Shown here: positions 6,060 through 14,856 of the stretch, in pieces
Numbering within the stretch: the stretch's first letter is position 1
Layout of the letters: each line of letters starts with the position of its first letter
DNA from: JBGOUJ01 sp041477005
GTDB lineage: Bacteria; Acidobacteriota; Terriglobia; Bryobacterales; JACQDG01
Assembly: GCA_041477005.1 (NCBI GenBank)
Contig: JBGOUJ010000096.1
Location: 1 to 16,543, forward strand
DNA: 16,543 nucleotides
Reading direction: 5' to 3'
Translations under genes and position numbers: made by a program
Notes under the pieces: model-generated
Told to the model about the DNA's origin: nothing
The model's database searches: none
What the model saw: the letters and a program-made list of their open reading frames with translations, nothing else

Positions 6060-9000
6060 GTGACGAACCCAGCCGCAAAACGCACGCGCATCTATCTGGG
6101 GCGCCTGATGGCTGCCTGGATCTCGGTCTGCGGGATGATGGCTTCCGAATACCACGGTACTGTCAAGTCCGGTGGCCTGCCCGTTCCCGGCGTCACCATA
6201 ACCGCCGCGCAGGACGACAAGAAAATCGTCACCACGACCGATGAGCATGGTGTATTTCGTTTCCCCGAGCTGGCCGACGGCGCCTGGACGATTGAGGTCC
6301 AGATGCTGGGGTTTGCGAAAATCACCCGAGAAGTCGGCGTCGCGCCCGCAGCCCCCCCGGTGGAGTGGGACCTGAAGTTCCTGTCCCAGGAAGCGCTCGT
6401 TGCCAGTCTGAACCCTGTTCCAGCAGCGGCGGCTCCGGCCGGTATGTCGCCGGCGGTCCCAGCAGCAGCAGTATCTGCCGCGCGCGAGGCGGGGAGACCG
6501 GCTGCGCCCCCGGCGAGCGCGCCGGCAGCAGCCGGCAACGGGCCAGCGCGGAATGGCAATGGCCAGGCGCGAAACAGGAGTCCGCAGGGGCCGAACGGCC
6601 AAGCGCCAGCGGGGAGAGATCGTCCCGCCAATGGCGACCGGGCTTCGCTGCCGCAGCGACGCGGGTTCCAGCGTCTGGACGTGAACCAATCGGCCGAGGC
6701 CGGAGCGCTCGGCAACGAAGGCGCCCTCAAGAACGAAGACATTCCCGACCTCACCCAGAGTGCCGCCAATTCCTTCATCGTGCAGGGCAGCATGAGCAGC
6801 GCGGTAGGCATGGCCCAGCAGAACGACTGGGGCTTTGGACCCGGTGGTATGGGAATGGGATTCCCTGGCGGCCCCGGAATGATGGGCCCGGGCGGCCCCG
6901 GAATGAATGCTCCCGGCATGGGCGGTCCCAATGGCGACGGCCCAGGAAACCCAGCAACGGGTATGCAGAGCGGCCCTCGCGGCCCCGGTGGCGGACCGCC
7001 CGGCCCTCCCGGTGGCGGTCCCGGCGGCTTCGCTGGTGGCCCAGGCGGCTTCCGCGGCGGTCCTGGCGGCGGCCCCGGCGGTTTCGGGGGTGGTCCGGGC
7101 GGCTTTGGCGGCCGAGGAGGTGGTCCCGGCGGCCCTGGGGGACCCGGCGGTCCCGGCGGTGGACGCCCGCCCTGGCAAGGCCGCCCCAACGCCATGGCCT
7201 TCGGCAACGGCCGCCGAGACCCGCGCACTATGTACATGGGCAACGCGTCTTTCAGCCTCGATAATTCCGTTTGGGACGCGCGGACTTTCTCCGTCACCGG
7301 CGCCGCCGTCGATAAGCCGGCCTACGCCAACGCGCGCGGAAACGTCATGTTCGGCGGCCCGCTGCAAATCCCCAAGCTGGTAAGCCGTGAAAAGCGCATT
7401 CTGTTCACCATCAACTTCCAGTTCCAGCGAAACCGCACCGGCACGACGTCGGACGCGGTCAACATGCCAACGGTTCTGGAGCGCGGTGGAGATTTCTCCC
7501 AGACCCTCTTGCGAGGCGCGCCGGTGACGGCCTACGACCCAACGACCGGAGCGCCGTTCCCCGGCAACCGGATACCGGCCAGCCGCATCAGCAGCACCGC
7601 TACCGCCCTGCTGCAGTACTTTCCGGACCCCAATCTTCCGTTCGCGGCGCGCAACTATCAGACCTCCTGGGCCGGCTCGAACAACTCCCACAATCTGAAT
7701 TCGCGGGTATCGAACATCCGGATCGGTCGCAAAGACAGACTGAACGCCGCCGTCGGATATCAGGGCAGCAGCAGCGCCTCGCCGAACATACTCAAGTTCG
7801 TCGATACCGGTTCGGGGCGCGGCGTCAATGCCAGTCTCGGTTGGTCGCGGAACATCACCACGCGGCTGATCAACAACCTGCAGTACACCTTCAGCCGCAA
7901 CCGCCAATTGTCATCTCCGTTCTTCGCCAATCGCGAGAATGTGGCCGCGGAGCTCAATATTGCCGGCACGTCGCAGGCCCCAACGAATTGGGGACCGCCC
8001 AACCTGGCCTTTACCAACTATGCCGGTCTCACCGACGGGAACTATTCTCTCAATCGCAACCAGACCGGTTCGATAAACAACAGCCTGCTGTGGGTTCACG
8101 GCGTGCATAACTTCTCGTTCGGCGGCGGTTACCGCCGGCAGCAGTTCAACCAGTTGGCCGATACGAACGGGCGCGGCGCCTACACGTTCAACGGCTCGGC
8201 CACCAGCTTCCTCATCAACGGCGTTGCCCAGACCGGCACCGGCTACGATCTGGCCGACTTCCTGCTGGGCGTGCCCGCCACCAGCTCCATTCGATACGGC
8301 AACCCCGACAAATACTTCCGTGGCTCGGGATACGATGTTTTCGTGAACGATGACTGGCGCCTCAACGCCAGGCTCAGCCTTCTCGCGGGAATCCGCTGGG
8401 ATTACGCCACGCCCGTAACCGAGCTGTACAACCGGCTGGTCAACCTGGATATCGCACCCGGTTTCGCAGCGGCAACGGCAGTGCAGCCTGGGCAGACGGC
8501 TCCCTATGCCGGCCGGTTACCGGACGCCCTGATTCATCCGGAGCACGCCAATTTTTCGCCGAGGCTGGGCTTTGCCTGGCGGCCCAAGGGCTCGACGGTG
8601 GTGCGCGGTGGATACGGCCTCTACTACAACACCTCGGTCTACAACCTCGTCGCCGCCAACCTGGCCCAGCAGCCTCCGTTCGCCCGGGCTCTGAGCGTGT
8701 CCGGTTCCCCAACGAATCCGCTGAGCATCCAGAACGCCTTTCTCGTGGCGTCGAGCCAGACGCTCACCGGCACGTATGCCATCGACCCGAATTACCGTAT
8801 CGGCTACGCGCAGACCTGGACCCTTTCGGTGCAGCACGATCTGCCCTTCAGCCTGTTCGGGACCATCGGCTACCTCGGAACGAAAGGTACGCGCCTCGAT
8901 CAGCAGTTCATACCGAATTCCGTCGCCCCCGGAGCGGTGGAGTCGTCCCTGCCGCACAGCTTCATCTACGAAACGTCGAACGGCAATTCCATCTACCACG

Positions 9001-9704
9001 CCGCCCAGTTCCAGTTGAACCGCCGCTTCCACAGCGGCTTCCTGGCGCGCGCCTCTTACCAGTTCTCGAAATCCATCGACAACGCGGGAACCGGCGGGCG
9101 CGGCCAGGGCAACACGCCGGTGGCGCAGAACTGGCTCGATCTCTCCGCCGAGCGCGGGCTGTCCAGCTTCGATTCGCGCCACAACCTGTCCGTACAATTT
9201 CAGTACAGCAGCGGCATGGGCGCGGCGGGCGGCACGCTGCTGAACGGGTGGAAGGGCGTCCTCCTGAAGGACTGGACGATCAGCGGGAACATCACCCTCC
9301 GCTCGGGAAGCCCCTTCAGCGCTACGATCGGCGGGAACCGCTCCCAGGTTGGAGGAACCGCAGTCAGCAATACGGTCCGCGCCAACGCCAGCGGTCTCCC
9401 GGTGGAAGCGGCCGGCTCGCTCTTCAACACCGCGGCCTTCGGGGAGCCGCTCGCCGGCGAGTGGGGAAATGCGGGAAGAAACACCATTCCCGGGCCGACG
9501 ACGTTCTATCTCGACAGCGCGGTGGGGCGCGTTTTCCGGCTGGGCGAGCGGCGCAGCTTCGATCTCCAGCTCCAGGCCCAGAACGTCCTCAACCACGTCA
9601 CGATCACCACCTGGGGCGCCGTCCTGGGCGCCAACAACTACGGCTTGGCGGCCGGCGCCGCCGCGATGCGCAAGGTCACCATCAACTTGAGGTTCCGCTT
9701 CTAA
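6060..9704 (+). CDS. TonB-dependent-receptor-like outer-membrane protein with carboxypeptidase-regulatory domain
   Basis: The product is about 1214 aa from a GTG at 6060. A GTG at 6057 or an ATG at 6108 are alternatives, and none has a strong ribosome binding site. The GTG gives a signal peptide with a basic start (AAKRTRIYLGR) and hydrophobic LMAAWISVCGMMA. Residues about 30-110 are a carboxypeptidase-regulatory-like beta-sandwich (GLPVPGVTITA, TDEHGVFRFPEL, GAWTIEVQMLGF). An Ala/Pro/Asn linker follows, then DIPDLTQSAANSFIVQGSMS (about 228-247), typical of acidobacterial members. Residues about 259-370 are a Gly/Pro-rich tract of GGPGGF-like repeats. The rest is a long beta-barrel region (GNVMFGGPLQIP, ERGGDFSQTL, GNRIPASRIS, FSPRLGFAWRP, NYRIGYAQTW) ending in NLRFRF, with the terminal Phe usual for outer-membrane proteins. 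It is coupled to the VWFA gene 2 nt downstream. The substrate is unknown. Confidence 0.88.
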   Translation: MTNPAAKRTRIYLGRLMAAWISVCGMMASEYHGTVKSGGLPVPGVTITAAQDDKKIVTTTDEHGVFRFPELADGAWTIEVQMLGFAKITREVGVAPAAPPVEWDLKFLSQEALVASLNPVPAAAAPAGMSPAVPAAAVSAAREAGRPAAPPASAPAAAGNGPARNGNGQARNRSPQGPNGQAPAGRDRPANGDRASLPQRRGFQRLDVNQSAEAGALGNEGALKNEDIPDLTQSAANSFIVQGSMSSAVGMAQQNDWGFGPGGMGMGFPGGPGMMGPGGPGMNAPGMGGPNGDGPGNPATGMQSGPRGPGGGPPGPPGGGPGGFAGGPGGFRGGPGGGPGGFGGGPGGFGGRGGGPGGPGGPGGPGGGRPPWQGRPNAMAFGNGRRDPRTMYMGNASFSLDNSVWDARTFSVTGAAVDKPAYANARGNVMFGGPLQIPKLVSREKRILFTINFQFQRNRTGTTSDAVNMPTVLERGGDFSQTLLRGAPVTAYDPTTGAPFPGNRIPASRISSTATALLQYFPDPNLPFAARNYQTSWAGSNNSHNLNSRVSNIRIGRKDRLNAAVGYQGSSSASPNILKFVDTGSGRGVNASLGWSRNITTRLINNLQYTFSRNRQLSSPFFANRENVAAELNIAGTSQAPTNWGPPNLAFTNYAGLTDGNYSLNRNQTGSINNSLLWVHGVHNFSFGGGYRRQQFNQLADTNGRGAYTFNGSATSFLINGVAQTGTGYDLADFLLGVPATSSIRYGNPDKYFRGSGYDVFVNDDWRLNARLSLLAGIRWDYATPVTELYNRLVNLDIAPGFAAATAVQPGQTAPYAGRLPDALIHPEHANFSPRLGFAWRPKGSTVVRGGYGLYYNTSVYNLVAANLAQQPPFARALSVSGSPTNPLSIQNAFLVASSQTLTGTYAIDPNYRIGYAQTWTLSVQHDLPFSLFGTIGYLGTKGTRLDQQFIPNSVAPGAVESSLPHSFIYETSNGNSIYHAAQFQLNRRFHSGFLARASYQFSKSIDNAGTGGRGQGNTPVAQNWLDLSAERGLSSFDSRHNLSVQFQYSSGMGAAGGTLLNGWKGVLLKDWTISGNITLRSGSPFSATIGGNRSQVGGTAVSNTVRANASGLPVEAAGSLFNTAAFGEPLAGEWGNAGRNTIPGPTTFYLDSAVGRVFRLGERRSFDLQLQAQNVLNHVTITTWGAVLGANNYGLAAGAAAMRKVTINLRFRF
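6831..7170 (+). repeat. Gly/Pro-rich low-complexity tract inside the receptor gene
   Basis: About 110 codons are almost wholly Gly, Pro, Met, Phe and Arg, with repeats of the GGPGG, GGFGG and GPGGP type. The DNA shows recurring GGCGGTCCCGGCGGC-like units. The reading frame stays open throughout. On the opposite strand the same DNA gives a long Pro-rich frame, which is an artefact of the repeat. Tracts like this are known in some acidobacterial outer-membrane proteins and are probably flexible linkers. Confidence 0.85.
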
Positions 9705-9706
9705 TC

Positions 9707-11830
9707 ATGCGAGCTATCGCTGCCGCAATTCTCATCGCGCAGTTGGCCGTATCCGCGCAGCAGACCGGACCTGGTCCCGCAGAGCAGAACGCGCCGAGCG
9801 GGCCGAAGACAACTTACCAGTTTGAAGCCAGCGCCAAGCTGGTGATCGTGAATATTTCGGCCAAGGACAAGAACGGAAACCTCCTGGAAGGACTGAAGGC
9901 CTCCGATTTCAGCATTACGGAAGACGGCAAGCCGCAACAAATCAAGGTGTTCGAATACCAGCGGCTGGAAGATATCGCGCTGCCGGCGCCGGCGCTCAAG
10001 GTCCGCGATTCCGAGGGCGCCCCGGCGGCGGCCCCTGCCAAACCGGCGGTGGCAACGCCGATCGCGCCGGCAAGACCCGGCGAGATCAAATACAAGGACC
10101 GCCGCCTCCTCGTGCTCTTCTTCGACCAGGCAGGCATGCCGGTTGTCGATCAAATCCGCGCACAGCAGGCCGCCCTTCGATTCCTCAACACCCGGATCAC
10201 ACAGTCCGACCGGGTGGCGGTCCTCACCTACTCCACCGATCTGAGGGTCCTCCAGGACTTCACCGAGGATCGCGATCACCTCATCCAGATCATCAAGGGC
10301 CTCACGATCGGCGACGCGGGGATGGCCAACGGCGGCACCGGCGATGACAGCGAGGCGGATACCGGCGCGGCCTATTCCCAGGACGACACCGAATTCAACA
10401 TTTTTAATACGGATCGCAAGCTGGCTGCGCTCGAATCGGCGGTGAAGATGCTGGCGAGCCTGCCCGAGAAGAAAGCGCTCGTCTATTTTGCCAGTGGCAT
10501 GAGCCGCACGGGAATTGACAATCAGGCGCAGTTGCGCGCGACCGTCAATGCCGCCGTCCGCGGCAACGTGGCCTTCTACCCCGTCGACGCGCGCGGCCTG
10601 GTGGCCAGCGCTCCGCTGGGCGACGCCACCCAGGCGTCGCCCGGCGGCCAGGGCATGTACTCCGGCAGTTCCCAACGGACCGCCCAAAGCAATTTCCAGG
10701 CCCAGCAGGAAACGCTCTACACCCTGGCATCGGACACCGGCGGCAAGGCGCTGCTCGATTCGAACGACCTCGCCCTGGGCATCGTGCAGGCGCAGAAGGA
10801 TATCTCTAGCTACTACATTCTCGGCTACTACAGCACCAACCCGGCGCTCGACGGCCGCTATCGGCGCATCAAGGTGCAGATCAACAAAAACCTCAGCGCC
10901 AAACTCGACTACCGCACCGGCTACTTCGCCTCCAAGCGGTTCAAGCAATTCAACTCGTCCGATCGGGAGCGCCAGTTGCAAGAGGCGCTCATGCTGGGCG
11001 ATCCGGTGACGGACCTTTCCGTGGCTTTGGAGGTGAATTACTTCCGGCTGGCGCGCGATCGGTACTTCGTGCCCGTATCGCTGAAAATCCCTGGCAGCGA
11101 CATCGAGCTTGCCAGGAAGGGCGGAGCGGAAAGCACGCGGCTCGATTTCATAGGCGAGGTGAGGGATGCCAAGGGCGTCCTGCAAGGCACTGTCCGCGAC
11201 AACATCACGGTCAAGCTGAAAGGCGACACCGTGGGCCAGTTGTCCAAGCGCAATCTGGCCTACGATGCCGGCTTTACGCTGCAGCCGGGCGCCTATACGC
11301 TGAAGTTTCTCGCCAGGGAGAACGAAACCGGCAAGATGGGGACCTTCGAAACCAAGTTCCGGATTCCGGACCTCACCACCGAACGCCAATACCTGCCTAT
11401 CAGTTCCGTGGTGTTGAGTTATCAGCGCGAGAACCTCAATGCAGCGCTCGCCAGCGCCGAAAGAGACAAGAAGCTGATCGCGGCCAACCCCCTGGTGCGC
11501 GACAGCCAAAAGCTGATTCCCAGCGTGACGCGGGTGTTCCGAAAGGAACAGGATCTGTACGTCTACCTGGAAGCCTATCAGCCGGCCGCGGAGACGACGC
11601 AGCTCATGGTGGCTACCGTGAGCTTCTACCGCGGCAAGGTCAAGGCGTTCGAAACCGCGCCCCTGCAGATCAGGGATGGGCTGAACCCGAAATCGAAGGC
11701 AGTCCCGGTAAGCTTCAGCGTCCCCCTGGCCAAATTGCAGCCCGGGCGATACACCTGCCAGGTGAGCGTGCTCAATCCGTCAGCTCAGAAGTTCGCCGTC
11801 TGGCGGTCCACGATGGTGCTGTTACCGTAA
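9707..11830 (+). CDS. Secreted VWFA-related protein (acidobacterial TIGR03436-like)
   Basis: This 707-aa protein starts at the ATG at 9707, only 2 nt after the receptor stop. An upstream in-frame extension overlaps the receptor gene and is rejected. It has a signal peptide (about 1-18, MRAIAAAILIAQLAVSAQ). An N-terminal beta domain follows (about 35-85) with LVIVNISAKDKNGNLLEGLK and DFSITEDGKPQQIKVFEY, the usual opening of acidobacterial VWFA-related proteins. The VWFA-like domain (about 130-375) has RRLLVLFFDQAGM, RITQSDRVAVLTYSTDLRVLQDFT, KALVYFASGMSRTG, AFYPVDARGL and SYYILGYYSTNPALDGRYRRIKV. The metal site is degenerate: D140 is followed by QAGM rather than xSxS. An acidic insert lies at about 213-229. 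The C-terminal half (about 400-707) is beta-rich and unrecognised. It probably acts as a surface or periplasmic binding or adhesion protein with the receptor. Confidence 0.9.
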   Translation: MRAIAAAILIAQLAVSAQQTGPGPAEQNAPSGPKTTYQFEASAKLVIVNISAKDKNGNLLEGLKASDFSITEDGKPQQIKVFEYQRLEDIALPAPALKVRDSEGAPAAAPAKPAVATPIAPARPGEIKYKDRRLLVLFFDQAGMPVVDQIRAQQAALRFLNTRITQSDRVAVLTYSTDLRVLQDFTEDRDHLIQIIKGLTIGDAGMANGGTGDDSEADTGAAYSQDDTEFNIFNTDRKLAALESAVKMLASLPEKKALVYFASGMSRTGIDNQAQLRATVNAAVRGNVAFYPVDARGLVASAPLGDATQASPGGQGMYSGSSQRTAQSNFQAQQETLYTLASDTGGKALLDSNDLALGIVQAQKDISSYYILGYYSTNPALDGRYRRIKVQINKNLSAKLDYRTGYFASKRFKQFNSSDRERQLQEALMLGDPVTDLSVALEVNYFRLARDRYFVPVSLKIPGSDIELARKGGAESTRLDFIGEVRDAKGVLQGTVRDNITVKLKGDTVGQLSKRNLAYDAGFTLQPGAYTLKFLARENETGKMGTFETKFRIPDLTTERQYLPISSVVLSYQRENLNAALASAERDKKLIAANPLVRDSQKLIPSVTRVFRKEQDLYVYLEAYQPAAETTQLMVATVSFYRGKVKAFETAPLQIRDGLNPKSKAVPVSFSVPLAKLQPGRYTCQVSVLNPSAQKFAVWRSTMVLLP

Positions 11831-12020
11831 GGGTTAAGTACTCTTCCGGACGAACCGGGTTAAGAACGTAAAATCACACTGGCGGCTGCAACGAGGGAGG
11901 CCGCGGCGCCGTCGATCTTGTGAGTGCCGCCGGCTCTTGCAATCCGGCAGCCCGCTCCACCAGCGCGGCGGCACTCCAGTAAAAACCTCCTGCGTCCGAT
12001 TCTCGACAGGAGAAGACCGA
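11831..12020 (+). promoter_or_regulatory. Leader of the protease gene: repeated GGGTTAAG, -10 candidate, three hairpins, masked ribosome binding site
   Basis: GGGTTAAG occurs at 11831-11838 and 11857-11864. TAAAAT (11869-11874) is a plausible -10 box, but no good -35 is seen. Downstream of it, hairpin A pairs 11882-11886 (GCGGC) with 11900-11904 (GCCGC). Hairpin B pairs 11922-11932 (GAGTGCCGCCG) with 11966-11976, 11 bp perfect. Hairpin C pairs 11987-11992 (CTCCTG) with 12007-12012 (CAGGAG), covering the Shine-Dalgarno AGGAG at 12008-12012. The GGAGG at 11896-11900 in the loop of hairpin A is complementary to CCTCC at 11986-11990, so an alternative pairing could free the ribosome binding site. 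I could not match this to a known riboswitch class. GC-rich DNA folds easily, so chance is possible. Confidence 0.4.
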
Positions 12021-14855
12021 ATGCGAACGAAGCGTCTCGATTCACGCCACGACTGGCCGGGCGCCCGATTCACCAGCCTGCTTTCGGCGCTTTGTGTGTT
12101 TGCGGTCAGCGCCATGGCTCAGCACAGCCGCATCACGAGACCAATTGACAACGCCCAGCGCGTGACGCTGCGGGGTCATCTCCACCCGCAGGCGCGGCTT
12201 GAGGACGATCAGGGGCGAGTTTCGCCGTCTCTCGCCCTGTCCTATGTCACGCTGACGCTGGCGCAATCGGACAGCCAGAAGGCTGACCTCGACCAGTTGC
12301 TTTCCGAACAGCAGACCCCGGGCTCGCCGAATTATCACCGCTGGATCACGCCGGAAGAATACGCGCAGCGCTTCTGGGTGAGCGACGCCGACCTGAATCA
12401 AATCACGACGTGGCTCCGGACAGAAGGGCTAACGATCGCCGCCGTCGCGCGCGGCCGCAATTGGATCGCCGTCAACGGCAGCGCTACAAAGGTCGAACAG
12501 GCATTTCAGATTCAGCTTCACCACTATCTCGTTCATGGCGAAATGCGCTTTGCAAACTCGACCGAGCCCTCTGTGCCCGCAGCGCTTGGCGGCGTCGTGG
12601 GGGCCATTCGCGGGATCAACGACTTTCGCCTGAAACCAGCCAGGCGCGTGCCGCTAAACAAACCCCTGCGGCCGGATTTCACATCGAGCAGAGACAACCA
12701 CTACCTCGCTCCTGACGACCTCGCCACGATCTACAACCTGAAGGCGCTCTACGCGACGGGCATTGATGGCTCCGGGCAGAAGCTCGTGATCGCAGGGCAA
12801 ACTCAAATCAGCCTTTCGGACATACAACAGTTCCGCAGCAGCTTCAATTTGCCTGCGAACGACCCCCAAATCGTCTTCGTTCCAAACTCAAGAGATCCGG
12901 GGACCATTCCCGACGATGTATCCGAAGCCGATCTGGATCTGGAATGGTCGGGTGCGGTCGCCAGGAAGGCCACGATCATCTACGTCTACACGTACGACGT
13001 TATGCAAGCCGTGCAGTATACCATTGACCAGAACCTGGCCCCTGTAGTGAGCGTCAGCTATGGGGGGTGCGAGCAAGAAACGTCGAGTTCGGACGCCGCA
13101 GTTTTGCGGTCGTGGGCTAAGCAAGGGAACGCGCAGGGCATTACCTGGTTCGCCCCTTCGGGCGATGACGGCGGCGCCGACTGCAATGACCCGCAAAATA
13201 GCGGCTTGGCGGTCGAGCTTCCAGCGAGTATTCCGGAAGTGACCGGCGTCGGCGGCACGGAGTTCGTCGAGGGCAGCGGACAATATTGGAACAGCACAAA
13301 CGGCGCAACCGGCGCGTCGGTGTTGTCTTACATTCCGGAGACCACGTGGAACGCCAGCGTCTTAAATGGCGAGCCGGCCGCCAGCGGAGGCGGCGCCAGC
13401 ATTCTTTTCTCAAAACCTTCCTGGCAAACCGGCGTGGGCGTGCCCGGTGACAACGCCAGACATGTTCCCGATGTTGCGCTCAATGCGTCCGCCGACCACG
13501 ACGGGTATATCGTTTACACCGGGGGCAGTCTTAACGTTTTCGGAGGGACCTCGGTTCCCACTCCCGCCTTCGCCGGAATCGCGGCTCTTCTGAATCAATA
13601 CCTGGTTTCGAAGGGGACCCAATCGAGCGCGGGATTGGGAAACATGAACCCGAATCTCTATTCGCTTGCACAAACGTCGTCGGATGTGTTTCACGATATT
13701 ACGACCGGGACCAACATTGTGACGGTAGCCTGTCCCCGACGATCACCGCTCTGCACGCCTACCACCGTCGGTTATAGCGCGGGCGCCGGTTATGACCAGA
13801 TTACGGGACTGGGATCGGTCGATGCTTATAAATTGATCACGAAGTGGAACGGCGGGAGCGCGCCCGCACCGCCCTCCGGCGCCACCATCACTCTCCTTAC
13901 GAACGTGAGCACCATCGCTGCTGACGAGTCGATGTTCTTGACCGCAACCGTGACGGGCCCCAGCGGTGTCACGCCGACGGGCGCCGTGGCATTCGCGGTC
14001 AACGGCTCTACCTTAGGCTCAGCGGCGCTCGTCGGCTCGGCCGGCACTGCAACGGCAACGCTGGTGGTCAAAGGTTTTCAGCTCCCGCAGGGCGCCGGCG
14101 CCATAATCGCAACGTACAGCGATGGTTTGAGCAGCGTGACCGCTTCCGTTACGGCCAGCGTTACGTCATCCGGTTCCAGTGCAAACGGGGCGCCCACAAT
14201 CGCTGCCCTTGCAAACGGAGCTTCTTACCAGCAAGCTTTTGCTACCGGAGGGATTCTGACCGTGTTCGGCTCGCAGCTCGCGCCGTCCGCGCAGAGTGCG
14301 GGCAGTGTGCCGCTTCCCATCTCAACAGCCGGCGTTGCCGCCCTCATAAACGGCGTGGCCGCCCCGCTGTACTACGTTTCGCCCGGGCAGTTGAACATCC
14401 AGGTTCCATACGAAACGCCCGCCGGCGGCGCGGCGGTCCTCAGCATCAACAACAATGGGCAGCTCGCCTCACAGTCATTCCTGGTCGCGGCGGCGGCGCC
14501 GGGCATCTTCACGGATCAGAACGGCCTGGTCGTTCCAACCGGGAGCGCGGCGCGCGGTGAGGAAATCGCGATCTATCTCACGGGCGCCGGAGCGGTATCG
14601 CCGGAAGTCTCCACGGGCGCGGCGCCGTCGCTTTCAGCCGCCATCGCCGATTTACCCAAGCCGGCGCAGACCACCACGGTAACGGTGGGAGGGGTGCAGG
14701 CAACCCTCGACTTTGTCGGCATTCCTTCCGGCCTAGTCGGAGTGACCCAGATCAATCTTGTGGTACCGAACGGTATCACCCTCGGCACGCAACCGCTCGT
14801 CGTGACGGTCGGCGGCGTTTCCAGCGCCACGGCGAAGCTGAGTATCACACAGTGA
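12021..14855 (+). CDS. Secreted sedolisin/kumamolisin-type serine protease with Ig-like and TIGR03437 domains
   Basis: This 944-aa protein starts at the ATG at 12021, supported by AGGAG 8 nt upstream. Earlier in-frame codons from 11937 give a poor N-terminus and are rejected. Domains in order: a signal peptide (about 1-33, SLLSALCVFAVSAMAQ at its end); a pro-kumamolisin activation domain (about 40-200; TPGSPNYHRWITPEEYAQRF); and a peptidase S53 domain (about 225-610). The apparent catalytic set is E302 and D306 (SEADLDLEW), D382 (APSGDDGG) and S511 (FGGTSVPTPAFAG). Calcium-site-like residues lie in DVFHDITTG and YDQITGLGSVD. An Ig-like (Big_3-type) repeat follows at about 620-705 (TPTGAVAFAVNGSTLGSAAL), then a TIGR03437-like domain at about 715-944 (GILTVFGSQLAP, APLYYVSPGQLNIQVPYETP, GEEIAIYLTGAGAVSP). 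S53 enzymes are acid endopeptidases cut from a proform, so this is probably an exported protein-degrading enzyme. Confidence 0.95.
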   Translation: MRTKRLDSRHDWPGARFTSLLSALCVFAVSAMAQHSRITRPIDNAQRVTLRGHLHPQARLEDDQGRVSPSLALSYVTLTLAQSDSQKADLDQLLSEQQTPGSPNYHRWITPEEYAQRFWVSDADLNQITTWLRTEGLTIAAVARGRNWIAVNGSATKVEQAFQIQLHHYLVHGEMRFANSTEPSVPAALGGVVGAIRGINDFRLKPARRVPLNKPLRPDFTSSRDNHYLAPDDLATIYNLKALYATGIDGSGQKLVIAGQTQISLSDIQQFRSSFNLPANDPQIVFVPNSRDPGTIPDDVSEADLDLEWSGAVARKATIIYVYTYDVMQAVQYTIDQNLAPVVSVSYGGCEQETSSSDAAVLRSWAKQGNAQGITWFAPSGDDGGADCNDPQNSGLAVELPASIPEVTGVGGTEFVEGSGQYWNSTNGATGASVLSYIPETTWNASVLNGEPAASGGGASILFSKPSWQTGVGVPGDNARHVPDVALNASADHDGYIVYTGGSLNVFGGTSVPTPAFAGIAALLNQYLVSKGTQSSAGLGNMNPNLYSLAQTSSDVFHDITTGTNIVTVACPRRSPLCTPTTVGYSAGAGYDQITGLGSVDAYKLITKWNGGSAPAPPSGATITLLTNVSTIAADESMFLTATVTGPSGVTPTGAVAFAVNGSTLGSAALVGSAGTATATLVVKGFQLPQGAGAIIATYSDGLSSVTASVTASVTSSGSSANGAPTIAALANGASYQQAFATGGILTVFGSQLAPSAQSAGSVPLPISTAGVAALINGVAAPLYYVSPGQLNIQVPYETPAGGAAVLSINNNGQLASQSFLVAAAAPGIFTDQNGLVVPTGSAARGEEIAIYLTGAGAVSPEVSTGAAPSLSAAIADLPKPAQTTTVTVGGVQATLDFVGIPSGLVGVTQINLVVPNGITLGTQPLVVTVGGVSSATAKLSITQ

Positions 14856-14856
14856 T

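Noticed and set aside
6019..6063. Possible 14-codon leader peptide (MEAGSRSTALQLTW) whose TGA overlaps the GTG start of the receptor
   Set aside because: No ribosome binding site is visible and a frame this short is expected by chance. The overlap alone is not enough.
5970..7907. 645-codon open frame on the minus strand opposite the receptor gene, plus a 401-codon Pro-rich one at 6092-7297
   Set aside because: Both are opposite a well-supported receptor gene in GC-rich DNA. Their composition is the complement of the Gly/Pro repeat and of biased third positions. No domain is recognisable.
9248..9706. Upstream in-frame extension of the VWFA-related gene
   Set aside because: It lies inside the receptor gene in another frame and has no domain. 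The signal peptide starts exactly at 9707.
9701..11509. 602-codon open frame on the minus strand opposite the VWFA-related gene
   Set aside because: It is a complement-strand artefact of codon bias. It has no recognisable domain and lies opposite a gene with clear motifs.
11937..12020. Earlier start for the protease at 11937
   Set aside because: There is no ribosome binding site there. The ATG at 12021 has AGGAG 8 nt upstream and is followed by a signal peptide.
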